Of a DNA stretch of 64,000 nucleotides, positions 37,614 through 46,232 are shown in pieces (within the stretch, counting starts at the first letter, position 1; the number at the start of each line of letters is the position of its first letter). Made by a program: the position numbers and the translations under genes. Location: assembly GCF_010731895.1 (NCBI RefSeq), contig NZ_AP022596.1, positions 1,116,001 to 1,180,000 on the forward strand, given 5' to 3'. This DNA comes from Mycolicibacterium helvum (GTDB taxonomy: Bacteria; Actinomycetota; Actinomycetes; Mycobacteriales; Mycobacteriaceae). The notes under the pieces were generated by a model. That model saw nothing but the letters and a program-made list of their open reading frames with translations, ran no database searches and was not told the origin of the DNA.

Positions 37614-38831
37614 ATGCCCGAAGCCGTCATCGTTTCCACTGCCCGCTCGCCGATCGGTCGCGCGTACAAGGGGTCGCTGGCCACCATCCGCCCGGACGAT
37701 CTCGCTGCCCAGATGGTGCGCGCCGCCCTGGACAAGGTGCCCGGGCTTGATCCCCGCGACATCGACGACCTGATCATGGGATGTGGGCAGCCCGGTGGTG
37801 AGTCCGGGTTCAACATCGGCCGCGTCGTTGGCGTCGAGCTGGGTTACGACTTCCTGCCGGGCACTACGGTGAACCGGTACTGCTCGTCGTCGCTGCAGAG
37901 CACCCGGATGGCGTTCCATGCGATCAAGGCCGGCGAGGGCCACGCGTTCATCTCGGCCGGGGTGGAGACCGTCTCGCAGTTCGGCAAGGGCAGCGCCGAC
38001 GGCTGGCCCGATACGAAGAACTCGCTGTTCGACGAGGCGCAGGAGCGTTCGACGGCTGGCGCCGCCGGTGCCGAGGAGTGGCACGATCCGCGTGAAGACG
38101 GCCTGATTCCCGACGTGTACATCGCGATGGGCCAGACCGCTGAGAACGTGGCGCTGTACACCGGGATCAGCCGTGAGGACCAGGACCACTGGGGCGTTCG
38201 CTCGCAGAACCGCGCCGAGGAGGCCATCAACAGCGGCTTCTTCGCGCGCGAGATCGTGCCGGTGACCCTGCCCGACGGCACCGTGGTCAGCACCGACGAT
38301 GGCCCGCGTGCCGGCACCACCTACGAGAAGATCAGCCAGCTCAAGCCGGTGTTCCGGCCCAACGGCACGATCACCGCTGGCAACGCCTGCCCGCTGAACG
38401 ACGGCGCCGCGGCGCTGGTGATCGTCTCCGATACCAAGGCCAAGGAGCTGGGCCTGACCCCACTGGCGCGGGTCGTGTCCACCGGGGTGTCCGGGCTGTC
38501 GCCGGAGATCATGGGCCTTGGCCCGATCGAGGCGGTCAAGAAGGCGCTGGCCAACGCCAAGCTGTCGATCTCCGATATCGACCTCTACGAGATCAACGAG
38601 GCCTTCGCCGTGCAGGTGCTCGGCTCGGCGCGGGCGCTGGGAATGGATGAGGAGAAGCTCAACGTCTCCGGCGGCGCGATCGCGCTCGGGCATCCGTTCG
38701 GCATGACGGGCGCGCGGATCACCGCCACGCTGCTGAACAACCTGCAGACCTACGACAAGACGTTCGGCATCGAGACGATGTGCGTCGGCGGCGGCCAGGG
38801 CATGGCCATGGTCATCGAGCGGCTCGCCTAG
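37614..38831 (+). CDS. fadA3: Acetyl-CoA acyltransferase (beta-ketothiolase)
   Basis: A 405-residue thiolase that carries out the last step of beta-oxidation. The acyl-accepting Cys90 is in VNRYCSSSLQS, the His in GGAIALGHPFGMTGAR, and the second Cys in ETMCVGGGQG. The ATG at 37614 has AAGGAG eight bases upstream and gives the expected start MPEAVIVSTARSPIG. Position matches M. tuberculosis fadA3 (Rv1074c). It is convergent with the Rv1073-family gene, and a palindromic element lies between and partly within the two 3' ends. Confidence 0.93.
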   Translation: MPEAVIVSTARSPIGRAYKGSLATIRPDDLAAQMVRAALDKVPGLDPRDIDDLIMGCGQPGGESGFNIGRVVGVELGYDFLPGTTVNRYCSSSLQSTRMAFHAIKAGEGHAFISAGVETVSQFGKGSADGWPDTKNSLFDEAQERSTAGAAGAEEWHDPREDGLIPDVYIAMGQTAENVALYTGISREDQDHWGVRSQNRAEEAINSGFFAREIVPVTLPDGTVVSTDDGPRAGTTYEKISQLKPVFRPNGTITAGNACPLNDGAAALVIVSDTKAKELGLTPLARVVSTGVSGLSPEIMGLGPIEAVKKALANAKLSISDIDLYEINEAFAVQVLGSARALGMDEEKLNVSGGAIALGHPFGMTGARITATLLNNLQTYDKTFGIETMCVGGGQGMAMVIERLA

Positions 38832-38841
38832 AGGGTCTCTG

Positions 38842-38904
38842 CATCGAGTCAGACCTCAGAGCGGCGATTCTTTCGATTTCATCGCACTGAGGTCTGACTC
38901 GATG
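38842..38904. repeat. 63-bp palindromic element, copy 1
   Basis: Arms 38842-38859 and 38887-38904 (CATCGAGTCAGACCTCAG and its complement) are perfect 18-bp inverted repeats around 27 bases. The right arm forms the last codons of the Rv1073-family gene, so the palindrome crosses its stop codon. It could act as a bidirectional terminator for fadA3 and that gene. The minus strand matches copy 2 (39783-39845) over most of the outer arm, with shared TCGAGTCAGA and GTGCGA.GAAA, so both belong to one repeat type. Confidence 0.85.
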
Positions 38905-39730
38905 TCCATGCGCGCCTGGTCCGTTCGATGATCTCGCCCCTTCGGTCGCCGGCGACTATCCGGATCCGCCGCCAACCGACGTCGGCGATGTACTCCGATC
39001 GAGTCCGATCATTGCGGTAGATGCTGCGCTCCAGACGATGCTGCTCGCCGTCGTATTCGATTGCGACCATCACATCGCGCCAGCCCATGTCCAGGAAATA
39101 GAACGAACGACCGTCATCCCTGAGTACGGGGATCTGCGTCTCGGGTCGCGGGAATCCGGCCGCAACCAGCAGCAGTCGCAGCCACGTCTCGCGCGGAGAT
39201 TGCGATCCTGAGTCCGCGAGGTCGAGCACCTTGGCGATCCGTCGGATTCCAGTGGCGTTGGGATGGCGCGGCAGCAGATCGAAGACAGCATCGACGTTCA
39301 AACGAGTCGCGTTGGCGAGTGCGTCGACCCGGGCCACCGCCTGTCCCAACGTCCCGCGCCGCGCAAGGTCGAACGCGGTGCGCGGCAACGTCGTGACCGG
39401 TAACCCACGTAAGGGACGGACTTCGTCGTCGAGCAGTGTCTCCGCGCGGCTGATAATGCCTGACGGTGCTTTGTTGTTCGAATAGTTGAGTTCGATCGGA
39501 GCGGACGCATCGACCCATTTCGCTCCGTGTAGCGCCGAGGCGGTGAGCCCGGTGACGACCGCCCGACCGCGAGACCAAAGAATCGCCCCGAGTGCCCGGT
39601 CCCGGGCAGAGAGCTCGCCCGAGGCACATGTGTACACGTCAGGGAAGATCCGCTGGCAATGCGCCCGAAGCTGGTACTTGGTCAGCTCCCCCGCAGCGAC
39701 AGCGTCACTCCCAATGAAGACCCGTTGCAT
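38879..39730 (-). CDS. Rv1073-family protein with AbiEi-like N-terminus and DUF559-type endonuclease domain
   Basis: A 283-residue protein, the same length as M. tuberculosis Rv1073. The N-terminal 90 residues resemble the helical AbiEi antitoxin-type region (ELTKYQLRAHCQRIFPDVYT; RGRAVVTGLTASALHGAKW). The C-terminal part looks like a Vsr/DUF559 PD-(D/E)XK fold: RETWLRLLLVAAGFPRPETQ, then DMGWRDVMVAIEYDGEQHR with the Asp-Glu-Tyr-Asp arrangement, then RNDRTRSEYIADVGWRRIRI. The ATG at 39730 is preferred over a TTG two codons earlier. It is bracketed by two related 63-bp palindromes. Function unknown; DNA cleavage or nicking is inferred from the fold only. Confidence 0.8.
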   Translation of the reverse strand: MQRVFIGSDAVAAGELTKYQLRAHCQRIFPDVYTCASGELSARDRALGAILWSRGRAVVTGLTASALHGAKWVDASAPIELNYSNNKAPSGIISRAETLLDDEVRPLRGLPVTTLPRTAFDLARRGTLGQAVARVDALANATRLNVDAVFDLLPRHPNATGIRRIAKVLDLADSGSQSPRETWLRLLLVAAGFPRPETQIPVLRDDGRSFYFLDMGWRDVMVAIEYDGEQHRLERSIYRNDRTRSEYIADVGWRRIRIVAGDRRGEIIERTRRAWTSSQTSVR

Positions 39731-39782
39731 CGTCAAGAGCGTCGCCCGTGCCCGGGATTCCGGTATTCGCCCATCCCCAGCC

Positions 39783-39845
39783 CATCGAGTCAGAACTGGG
39801 TGCGACGAAACGGGCCGACCTTTCGCACTGCCGTCTGACTCGACG
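39783..39845. repeat. 63-bp palindromic element, copy 2
   Basis: An imperfect palindrome of the same length as copy 1. The outer arms CATCGAGTCAGA and TCTGACTCGACG pair with one mismatch, and inner TGCGA/TCGCA blocks extend the pairing with bulges. It starts 52 bp upstream of the Rv1073-family start codon, placing the gene between two copies. The plus strand is the one that matches the minus strand of copy 1, so the two copies are in inverted orientation. Confidence 0.75.
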
Positions 39846-39853
39846 CAGATACG

Positions 39854-39886
39854 ACAAAGCCCCGGCCGTACAGGCCGGGGCTTTGT
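39854..39886 (-). terminator. Strong hairpin terminator downstream of the BI-1 family gene
   Basis: Arms 39854-39867 and 39873-39886 (ACAAAGCCCCGGCC and its complement) are a perfect 14-bp GC-rich stem with a 5-base loop, ending in TTTGT on either strand. It starts 12 bp after the stop of the minus-strand BI-1 family gene, which it probably terminates. It also separates that gene from palindromic copy 2. Confidence 0.8.
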
Positions 39887-39898
39887 GCGTAAGAACAG

Positions 39899-40747
39899 CT
39901 AGCGACTCTGGAAGTACGACAGCAGTCGCAGGATCTCCAGGTACAGCCAGACCAGCGTCACCGTCAGGCCGAGGGCCACACCCCAGGCTGCCTTCTCCGG
40001 TGCGCCGGCACGGATCATCTGGTCCGCGGCGTCGAAGTCGATCAGGAAGCTGAACGCCGCCAGTGCGATGACGAACAGCGAGAAAGCGATCGCGATCGGG
40101 CCACCGCTGCGCAGGCCGAGGCCCTCACCGCCACCAACACCGAACATCGCCAACACGAAGTTGCCGAGGATCAGCACCAGCACGCCGACCATGCCCGCGA
40201 CGATCATGCGGGTGAACTTCGGGGTCACCCGGATGGCGCCGGTCTTGTAGACGACGAGCATGCCGAAGAACACGCCGATGGTGCCCAGCACCGCCTGGCT
40301 GATCATCACGCCGGCGTTGGCGCCGGACACGACGACGTTGGCGAAGATGAACGAGACGGCGCCGACGAACAGGCCTTCCAGCGCCGCGTAGCTCAGCACG
40401 ATGGCCGGGTTGTCCTGCTTACGCCCGAAGGTCGCGACCAGCACCAGGGCCAGGCCACCGAGCGCACCGATCAGGGTGAACGGCATGGCCAGCGCCAGGT
40501 TGGCCGACACCAGGAAGTAGGAGATGACGGCGACGACAGACAGCACACCCAGGGTGATGCCGGTCTTGGTGACGACGTCGTCGATCGTCATGGGCCGCGA
40601 GACACCGGTCTGCGGCTGGTACTGCGCGGTATAGGGGTCGGCCTGATAGGCCACCTGCTGGGCACCGGCGACGCCGGTACCGAATTGTGCGTAGCCGCCC
40701 TGCTGCTTAGGCAGCGAACGAAATACCGGGTTGCTGGTCTCCCGCAC
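39899..40747 (-). CDS. Bax inhibitor-1/YccA family membrane protein (Rv1072-like)
   Basis: A 282-residue integral membrane protein. A polar Gln/Ala/Tyr-rich N-terminus of about 55 residues is followed by seven hydrophobic helices beginning near residue 65, with the conserved TPKFTRMIVAGMVG segment and the Asp pair IDFDAADQMI near the C-terminus typical of the BI-1 fold (pH-sensitive calcium leak in a bacterial homolog). It matches the position and size of M. tuberculosis Rv1072. The 213 bp up to the divergent echA9 should hold both promoters. A strong terminator follows. Confidence 0.85.
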   Translation of the reverse strand: MRETSNPVFRSLPKQQGGYAQFGTGVAGAQQVAYQADPYTAQYQPQTGVSRPMTIDDVVTKTGITLGVLSVVAVISYFLVSANLALAMPFTLIGALGGLALVLVATFGRKQDNPAIVLSYAALEGLFVGAVSFIFANVVVSGANAGVMISQAVLGTIGVFFGMLVVYKTGAIRVTPKFTRMIVAGMVGVLVLILGNFVLAMFGVGGGEGLGLRSGGPIAIAFSLFVIALAAFSFLIDFDAADQMIRAGAPEKAAWGVALGLTVTLVWLYLEILRLLSYFQSR

Positions 40748-40960
40748 CGTCGGAATCCTCTCCTGGAAGTCGCGTAACGCACCGTCAACGAACGGCGCCT
40801 CGAACCGGTTCCCAGGAAGTCCACAACGTTCTTCCCGGCGTGTCCGGCCCTACGAAGCCTGACCTTACCTTGGACGGCATCCGGCGGGTGCTTATCTAGA
40901 TCGGCCCAATGGTAAAACTAGGACATCCAACCTTTTAGGACCGGAAGGACCTCAACTGTC

Positions 40961-42010
40961 GTGACGGCTGAATCCGACGAAGTCTTGACCCGCGTCGAGG
41001 GCGGCATCGGCTTCCTGACGCTCAATCGCCCGAAGGCCATCAACTCGCTGACCCACAACATGGTCACGATCATCGCCAGGGCACTGACCGACTGGGCGGA
41101 CGATGAGAGCGTGCGCGCGGTAGTCGTCACCGGCGCCGGCGAGCGCGGCCTGTGCGCCGGCGGCGACGTCGTGGCGATTTACCACAGCGCCCGCGCCGAC
41201 GGCTCCGAAGCTCGCCGGTTCTGGCTCGAGGAATACCGGCTCAACGCGCAGATCGGCAGCTATCCCAAGCCGTATGTGGCGATCATGGACGGCATCGTGA
41301 TGGGCGGCGGAGTCGGGATCGCCGCGCACGGCAGCGTGCGGGTGGTGACCGACAAGTCCAAGGTCGCCATGCCCGAGGTCGGCATCGGCTTCATTCCCGA
41401 CGTCGGCGGCACCTACCTGCTGTCCCGGGCACCCGGTGGGCTCGGGTTGCACGCCGGGTTGTCCGGTGTGCCGTTCTCCGGGGCCGACGCCATCGCGCTC
41501 GGGTTCGCCGATCATTACGTCCCGCACGAAGCGCTCGAGAAGTTCGTCGCCGCGATCGTCGCCGACGGGGTGGACGCGGCGGTGGCGGCCTTCGCCATTG
41601 ACCCCCCGCCGAGTCACCTTCTGGCCCAGCGCCATTGGATCGACGAGTGCTACGCGGGCGAGACCATCGCCGATATCGTCGCCGCCCTGCGAGACCACGA
41701 CGAAGACGAAGCCAAGAAGGCCGCCGAGGTCATCGCGTCGCGCTCCCCCATCGCGGCATCCGTCACACTGGCGGCGCTGCGGCGCGCCGGCGAGCTCGAC
41801 ACGCTGGAAGACGTTCTGGTGCAGGAGTACCGGGTGTCCTCGGCATCGCTGGACTCCCACGACCTCGTCGAGGGCATCCGCGCGCAGCTCGTGGACAAGG
41901 ATCGCAACCCGACGTGGAACCCACCGTCGCTGTCGGCGGTGACCGAGCAGGATGTGGAACAGTACTTCGCGCCGGCAGACCCGGACCTGACCTTCGAGGA
42001 GGACAAGTGA
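40961..42010 (+). CDS. echA9: Enoyl-CoA hydratase/isomerase family, 3-hydroxyisobutyryl-CoA hydrolase-like
   Basis: A 349-residue crotonase-fold protein. The segment [44 protein letters not shown] (shown here by its key parts [14 protein letters not shown] and PDVGG) is characteristic of the 3-hydroxyisobutyryl-CoA hydrolase subgroup of valine catabolism rather than true enoyl-CoA hydratase. M. tuberculosis EchA9 (Rv1071c, 345 residues) is its positional equivalent. The GTG at 40961 has a GGAAGGAC site about 12 bases upstream. Its stop overlaps the next start (GTGA), so both crotonase genes are coupled. Confidence 0.9.
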   Translation: MTAESDEVLTRVEGGIGFLTLNRPKAINSLTHNMVTIIARALTDWADDESVRAVVVTGAGERGLCAGGDVVAIYHSARADGSEARRFWLEEYRLNAQIGSYPKPYVAIMDGIVMGGGVGIAAHGSVRVVTDKSKVAMPEVGIGFIPDVGGTYLLSRAPGGLGLHAGLSGVPFSGADAIALGFADHYVPHEALEKFVAAIVADGVDAAVAAFAIDPPPSHLLAQRHWIDECYAGETIADIVAALRDHDEDEAKKAAEVIASRSPIAASVTLAALRRAGELDTLEDVLVQEYRVSSASLDSHDLVEGIRAQLVDKDRNPTWNPPSLSAVTEQDVEQYFAPADPDLTFEEDK

Positions 42011-42792
42011 GCCCCGAAAGAAGTTTTGAAACCATCCTGGTCGACCGCGACGAGCGGGTTGGCACCATCACGCTCAACCGGCCCCAGGCGCTCAACGCTC
42101 TCAACAGCCAGGTCATGGTCGAGGTCACTACGGCCGCCGCCGAATTCGACGCCGATCCCGGTATCGGCGCCATCGTCATCACCGGCAACGCCAAGGCGTT
42201 CGCCGCCGGTGCCGACATCAAGGAGATGGCCGCCCTCTCGTTCTCGGAGGTCTTCGACGCCGACTTCTTCGCAGCCTGGAGCAAGCTGGCCGCCGTCCGC
42301 ACTCCCACCATCGCCGCGGTGGCCGGGTACGCCCTGGGCGGCGGCTGTGAGCTGGCGATGATGTGCGACGTGCTGATCGCCGCCGACACCGCCAAGTTCG
42401 GTCAGCCCGAGATCAAGCTCGGCGTGCTGCCGGGCATGGGCGGCTCGCAGCGGCTGACCCGGGCGATCGGCAAGGCCAAGGCGATGGACCTCATCCTGAC
42501 CGGTCGCACGATCGACGCCACCGAGGCCGAACGCAGCGGCCTGGTGTCCCGGGTGGTGCCCGCCGACGAACTGCTCACCGAGGCCAAAGCCGTCGCGACC
42601 ACGATCTCGCAAATGTCGCGATCGGCCGCGCGGATGGCCAAGGAAGCCGTCAACCGCGCCTTCGAATCCACCCTGACCGAGGGCCTGCTCTACGAGCGCC
42701 GGCTGTTCCACTCCGCGTTCGCCACCGACGACCAAACCGAGGGCATGGCCGCCTTCACCGAGAAGCGCACTCCGAACTTCACCCACCGCTAA
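42007..42792 (+). CDS. echA8: Enoyl-CoA hydratase
   Basis: A 261-residue crotonase-fold enzyme that hydrates trans-2-enoyl-CoA in beta-oxidation. Both catalytic glutamates expected of a true hydratase are present: one in [15 protein letters not shown] and one in [20 protein letters not shown]. The CoA-binding [11 protein letters not shown] segment is typical. The GTG start overlaps the echA9 stop by 4 bp. Length and place fit M. tuberculosis echA8 (Rv1070c, 257 residues). A slightly later start is possible. The next gene begins 9 bp after its stop. Confidence 0.94.
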   Translation: MSPERSFETILVDRDERVGTITLNRPQALNALNSQVMVEVTTAAAEFDADPGIGAIVITGNAKAFAAGADIKEMAALSFSEVFDADFFAAWSKLAAVRTPTIAAVAGYALGGGCELAMMCDVLIAADTAKFGQPEIKLGVLPGMGGSQRLTRAIGKAKAMDLILTGRTIDATEAERSGLVSRVVPADELLTEAKAVATTISQMSRSAARMAKEAVNRAFESTLTEGLLYERRLFHSAFATDDQTEGMAAFTEKRTPNFTHR

Positions 42793-42801
42793 GGTGCTGT
42801 C

Positions 42802-44526
42802 GTGAGCGAAGCCGAGCCGGAACAGACCGAACCCACCGACTCGGCGGTCGCGACCGAGCAACCCTCCGCGCCGGAGCCGAAACCCGAGCCCAAACCGGAC
42901 TGGTGGCAACGGCGTTACACGTTCACCGGCACCGCGGTGGGCCTGGTCTTTCTGGGCCTTTCGCTCAGCCCGTCGCTGCTACCGCGCGGGCCGTTATTTC
43001 AGGGCCTGGTGAGCGGCGCCGCCGGCGCCATCGGGTACGGCCTCGGCGTCTTCGCGGTCTGGCTGTTGCGTTATATGTTGTCGCGGCCCACCAGTCCACG
43101 TCCACCGCGATGGGCCTGGCCGGTGCTCGTGATCGTCGGCGCCATCTGGCTGGTCCTCACGATCTACTGGTTCCACGTCTGGCAGGACCATGTCCGTGAC
43201 CTGATGGGTGTGCCGCGGCTCAAGTGGTTCAACTACCCGCAAGCCGCGCTCATCGGTGTGATCACGTTGTTCCTGTTTGTCGAAATCGGCCAGCTGGTGG
43301 GCAGACTCGTCAGATTCCTGGTGCGCCAGCTGAATCGTTTTGCGCCGCCACGTGTTTCGTTCGTGGTTGTGATCGCAATATTGCTGAGCGTGGCGATCGC
43401 CCTGCTCAACGGCATTGTGGTCAGGGGCAGCATGAGCGTCCTGAACAGCACCTTCGCCTCGGTCAACGACGAGATGGATTCGGATAATCCGGCCCCGACC
43501 ACGCCGCTGCGATCAGGCGGGCCGGGCTCGCTGGTCACCTGGGATACCTTGGGCCATCAGGGCCGAGTCTTCGTAGCCGGTGGCCCCACCGTCGAGCAGC
43601 TCACCAAATTCAACGGCGCGCCCGCAGTCGAGCCGATCCGCGCCTATGCCGGCAAGAACTCCGCCAAGAACATCAAGGCGGCCGCCGATCTCGCCGCCCG
43701 GGAGCTGGAGCGGGCCGGCGGATTCAAGCGCAAGGTCATCGCGGTCGCGACGACGACGGGAACGGGCTGGATCAACGAAGCCGAAGCCTCCGCGCTGGAG
43801 TACATGTACAACGGCGACACGGCGATCGTGAGCATGCAGTACTCATTCCTGCCGAGTTGGCTGTCGTTCTTGGTGGACAAGGAGAACGCGCGTCAGGCCG
43901 GCCAGGCACTGTTCGAAGCGGTCGACGCGCGGCTGCGCGAGCTACCGGAGGCGCAGCGGCCCAAGATCGTGGTGTTCGGTGAAAGTTTGGGCTCGTTCGG
44001 CGGCGAGGCGCCGTTCCTGAGCCCGAACAACATCATCGCGCGCACCGACGGGGCGCTGTTCTCCGGCCCGACGTTCAACAACACGATGTGGAACGACGTC
44101 ACGGTCAACCGCGACGAGGGATCGCCGATGTGGCTACCGATCTTCGACGAAGGCCAGAACATCCGGTTCGCCGCACGACCCGAGAACCTGGGGCGACCCG
44201 ACAAACCGTGGGGTTACCCGCGGATCGTCTACCTGCAGCATGCCTCGGACCCGATCACGTGGTGGAACCCCGATCTTTTGTTCGCCGAACCGGATTGGCT
44301 GCGCGAACCGCGCGGCTACGACGTATCCGCCGACATGTACTGGATTCCGATCGTGACGTTCCTGCAGGTGTCGGCGGACATGGCGGTGGCCGTCGATGTG
44401 CCCGACGGGCACGGGCACCGCTATGTGCGCGACGTGGTCAACGCGTGGGCAGGGATCATGCAGCCTCCCGGGTGGACGGCAGAGAAGACCGATCGGCTGC
44501 GCGGGATCGTCACCGATCCGGAGTGA
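42802..44526 (+). CDS. Membrane-anchored alpha/beta-hydrolase (Rv1069c-like)
   Basis: A 574-residue protein. The first 40 residues are Pro/Glu-rich. Four hydrophobic helices follow up to about residue 210 (Abhydrolase_9_N type), and the C-terminal domain is an alpha/beta hydrolase (Abhydrolase_9) with nucleophile elbow GESLGSFGGE, Ser395. A late Asp/His set lies in QHASDPITWW and DGHGHRY. M. tuberculosis Rv1069c (about 587 residues) is the positional equivalent. A membrane-bound lipase or esterase is likely, but no substrate is known. It probably shares a transcript with echA9-echA8 (9-bp gap). Its end overlaps the rhodanese gene by 17 bp. Confidence 0.85.
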   Translation: MSEAEPEQTEPTDSAVATEQPSAPEPKPEPKPDWWQRRYTFTGTAVGLVFLGLSLSPSLLPRGPLFQGLVSGAAGAIGYGLGVFAVWLLRYMLSRPTSPRPPRWAWPVLVIVGAIWLVLTIYWFHVWQDHVRDLMGVPRLKWFNYPQAALIGVITLFLFVEIGQLVGRLVRFLVRQLNRFAPPRVSFVVVIAILLSVAIALLNGIVVRGSMSVLNSTFASVNDEMDSDNPAPTTPLRSGGPGSLVTWDTLGHQGRVFVAGGPTVEQLTKFNGAPAVEPIRAYAGKNSAKNIKAAADLAARELERAGGFKRKVIAVATTTGTGWINEAEASALEYMYNGDTAIVSMQYSFLPSWLSFLVDKENARQAGQALFEAVDARLRELPEAQRPKIVVFGESLGSFGGEAPFLSPNNIIARTDGALFSGPTFNNTMWNDVTVNRDEGSPMWLPIFDEGQNIRFAARPENLGRPDKPWGYPRIVYLQHASDPITWWNPDLLFAEPDWLREPRGYDVSADMYWIPIVTFLQVSADMAVAVDVPDGHGHRYVRDVVNAWAGIMQPPGWTAEKTDRLRGIVTDPE

Positions 44527-44902
44527 GTTCGTCGAGCACGCCGGACTCGACCAGCGCCTCATATCCGCCGATGACGTCGGTGGCCCGGTGCAGTCCGAGG
44601 TCCAGCAATGAGACGGCGGCGAGGCTCGAGGTATAGCCCTGCGAGCACAGCACCACCCATTCGACGTCGTGGTCCTTCGCCTGGGGCAACCGGGCGTCGC
44701 TGGTCGGGTCGCACCGCCACTCCAGCACATTCCGTTCGATCACCAGTGCAGCCGCCGTCTCCCCTTCGACAGCTCGCTGGGCGGCGGGTCGGATGTCGAC
44801 GAGAATCGCACCGCGACGCAGGGCGGCCGGGACTTCGCTGGCCTCCAATCGGTGCAGCCGCTCCCTCGCGACGCCCAGGATACGATCGATTCGGCTGGTC
44901 AT
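44510..44902 (-). CDS. Rhodanese-like domain protein (Rv1066-like)
   Basis: A 130-residue single rhodanese domain. The active-site loop is VVLCSQGYTSS with Cys86 as the persulfide-carrying residue; ILVDIRP near residue 33 is the other rhodanese mark. It probably transfers sulfane sulfur to a thiol acceptor. It lies 4 bp downstream of the cysteine-dioxygenase-like gene on the same strand, a pairing that fits joint sulfur metabolism. Positional equivalent of Rv1066. Confidence 0.9.
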   Translation of the reverse strand: MTSRIDRILGVARERLHRLEASEVPAALRRGAILVDIRPAAQRAVEGETAAALVIERNVLEWRCDPTSDARLPQAKDHDVEWVVLCSQGYTSSLAAVSLLDLGLHRATDVIGGYEALVESGVLDELTPDR

Positions 44903-44906
44903 CGGC

Positions 44907-45467
44907 TCATTGTCCTTCGGGTTCGTCGGTCAGCTCGGTGCGCATGCGGCGCAGCGTGTTGCGTTCGGTCACTTCGTAATACGACATCGCGGTCAGCGGC
45001 GGCGAGTAGGCATGCACACTCAACGTGGCCGCGACGGGCGGTGCACTGACGGGCGCACGGACCACGTCGTGAACCCAGCCCAGCGGGAATGCCGCCTGAT
45101 CGCCCGCGTCGAGGCGACGGCGGTGCAATCGCTCACCGTCCCAACGGTATTCGTGGAGCGCACCAGACAACACCGTGAGCGCACCCAACGACCCGCCGTG
45201 ATCGTGCAGTTCGGTGAAATGACCGGGCACCCAGCTGATCAGCCAGACGTCGAGCTCGTCGTCGGCATAGAGCCGGGTGAACCACCGTTCGTCGGCGGGC
45301 GGCCCACCGGCGGGCAACAACTCGTTGAACTGACCGCGCAGGACCTGATCGGCGTACTGGTCGGTGGCGTGCAACAGGTCGGGTAACCGCAACCGGGTCG
45401 GCGCGGATACCGCTGGAGCAGTAGAGGGAAATGTGGCAAGAGAAAGGGCAGCGCCCGAATACGGCAT
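44907..45467 (-). CDS. Cysteine dioxygenase-type cupin protein (Rv1065-like)
   Basis: A 186-residue cupin-fold protein of the cysteine dioxygenase type I family. The metal-binding motif WVPGHFTELHDHGGSLGALTV contains the two His ligands, and the third is in GWVHDVVRAP. It would oxidise cysteine or another thiol to the sulfinate using iron and oxygen. The next gene on the strand is a rhodanese, so the pair may handle thiol/persulfide oxidation together. It matches Rv1065 (188 residues) and is divergent from lpqV across 115 bp. Confidence 0.85.
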   Translation of the reverse strand: MPYSGAALSLATFPSTAPAVSAPTRLRLPDLLHATDQYADQVLRGQFNELLPAGGPPADERWFTRLYADDELDVWLISWVPGHFTELHDHGGSLGALTVLSGALHEYRWDGERLHRRRLDAGDQAAFPLGWVHDVVRAPVSAPPVAATLSVHAYSPPLTAMSYYEVTERNTLRRMRTELTDEPEGQ

Positions 45468-45582
45468 GACGAGGGACTTTCGGAGAAATTGCAGGGAAAA
45501 GTCGGGGGTCGGCTAGTGCCGACAACACTCCCGGTACCCGGTGCGCTCCGTCATGGCCGCCAGTGTTGCATAGATTGAATCC

Positions 45583-46014
45583 ATGCGCGGGTACCGATGT
45601 CGCTCCCTGTTTGCCGCTGCTGCGTGCGTCGCGGCACTGACCGCGTGCTCATCGGGCGGTGGCGGGCACAGCACTTCCACCACACCCGCGCCGTCGAGTA
45701 ACGCACAGTCGTCGGCCGCGGCGGCTTCGCCGTCGAGCACCATAGGGACATCGCCTGGCGGGGTGACCACCCGCATTGACGTGCCCGCAGAATCGACCGA
45801 AGAACAATATGCGCAGGCCTGCATGGCCACCAAGACGTGGATGGACGCCAAGGGCGGTGATCCGACGACCTTGGTCGAGCCGTTCCTCAAGGAGTTGCAG
45901 AGCAACGCAGCCGCCGGCCCGGCGACGTTCAACAGCACCTGGGGGCAGTTGTCGACAGCGCAGCAGGCCGCGGTGATCATCGCAGTGCGCGCGGCCGCCG
46001 AGGGCGGCTGCTGA
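45583..46014 (+). CDS. lpqV: Lipoprotein LpqV
   Basis: A 143-residue exported lipoprotein: Arg-rich start, hydrophobic core LFAAAACVAA, lipobox LTAC with the lipidated Cys at residue 22, then a Gly/Ser/Thr-rich linker to about residue 65. The C-terminal domain contains two Cys (YAQACMATKTWMDAKGG and EGGC). Size and place match LpqV (Rv1064c, 139 residues). Function unknown. In M. tuberculosis the next gene is the Rv1063c patatin; here 17 kb of inserted DNA begins 38 bp after the stop. Confidence 0.88.
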   Translation: MRGYRCRSLFAAAACVAALTACSSGGGGHSTSTTPAPSSNAQSSAAAASPSSTIGTSPGGVTTRIDVPAESTEEQYAQACMATKTWMDAKGGDPTTLVEPFLKELQSNAAAGPATFNSTWGQLSTAQQAAVIIAVRAAAEGGC

Positions 46015-46052
46015 GCGTTGTAATCACGGGTAGCAAAAGTCGTCGCAACGAC

Positions 46053-46157
46053 TGTAGGTTCCACTTTCACATGGCGGATGCCATCGCCTCTACCAGTGCG
46101 TTTCCAAAATTCCGGTCAAGATGGCGGACGCCAAATTCCATTTTCGATGGCGGATCC
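46053..46157. repeat. Left end of the inserted element: terminal repeat plus two internal repeat units
   Basis: Terminal repeat 46053-46082, then ATGGCGGACGCC at 46121-46132 preceded by TTCCGGTCAAG, and ATGGCGGATCC at 46147-46157 preceded by ATTCCATTTTCG. All three share the ATGGCGGA core and a TTCC-type upstream block in the same direction, reading inward. The rest of 46015-46232 holds no gene. Confidence 0.75.
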
Positions 46158-46232
46158 TAGAACCACACGGTTGTCCAGATCTTGATCGCCTCATATGGAC
46201 CCGTTTCCGCACCTACCGACCACAATCAATGA

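Noticed and set aside
38842..38904. Copy 1 of the palindrome as a plain terminator only
   Set aside because: It may terminate, but the existence of a second related copy on the other side of the same gene, and the coding use of one arm, are not explained by termination alone.
46040..46052. A target-site duplication flanking the inserted element
   Set aside because: The left flank ends ...caacgac and the right flank starts gccgcgac. They share only a rough CG-rich resemblance and no exact 4-8 bp direct repeat, so none is claimed.
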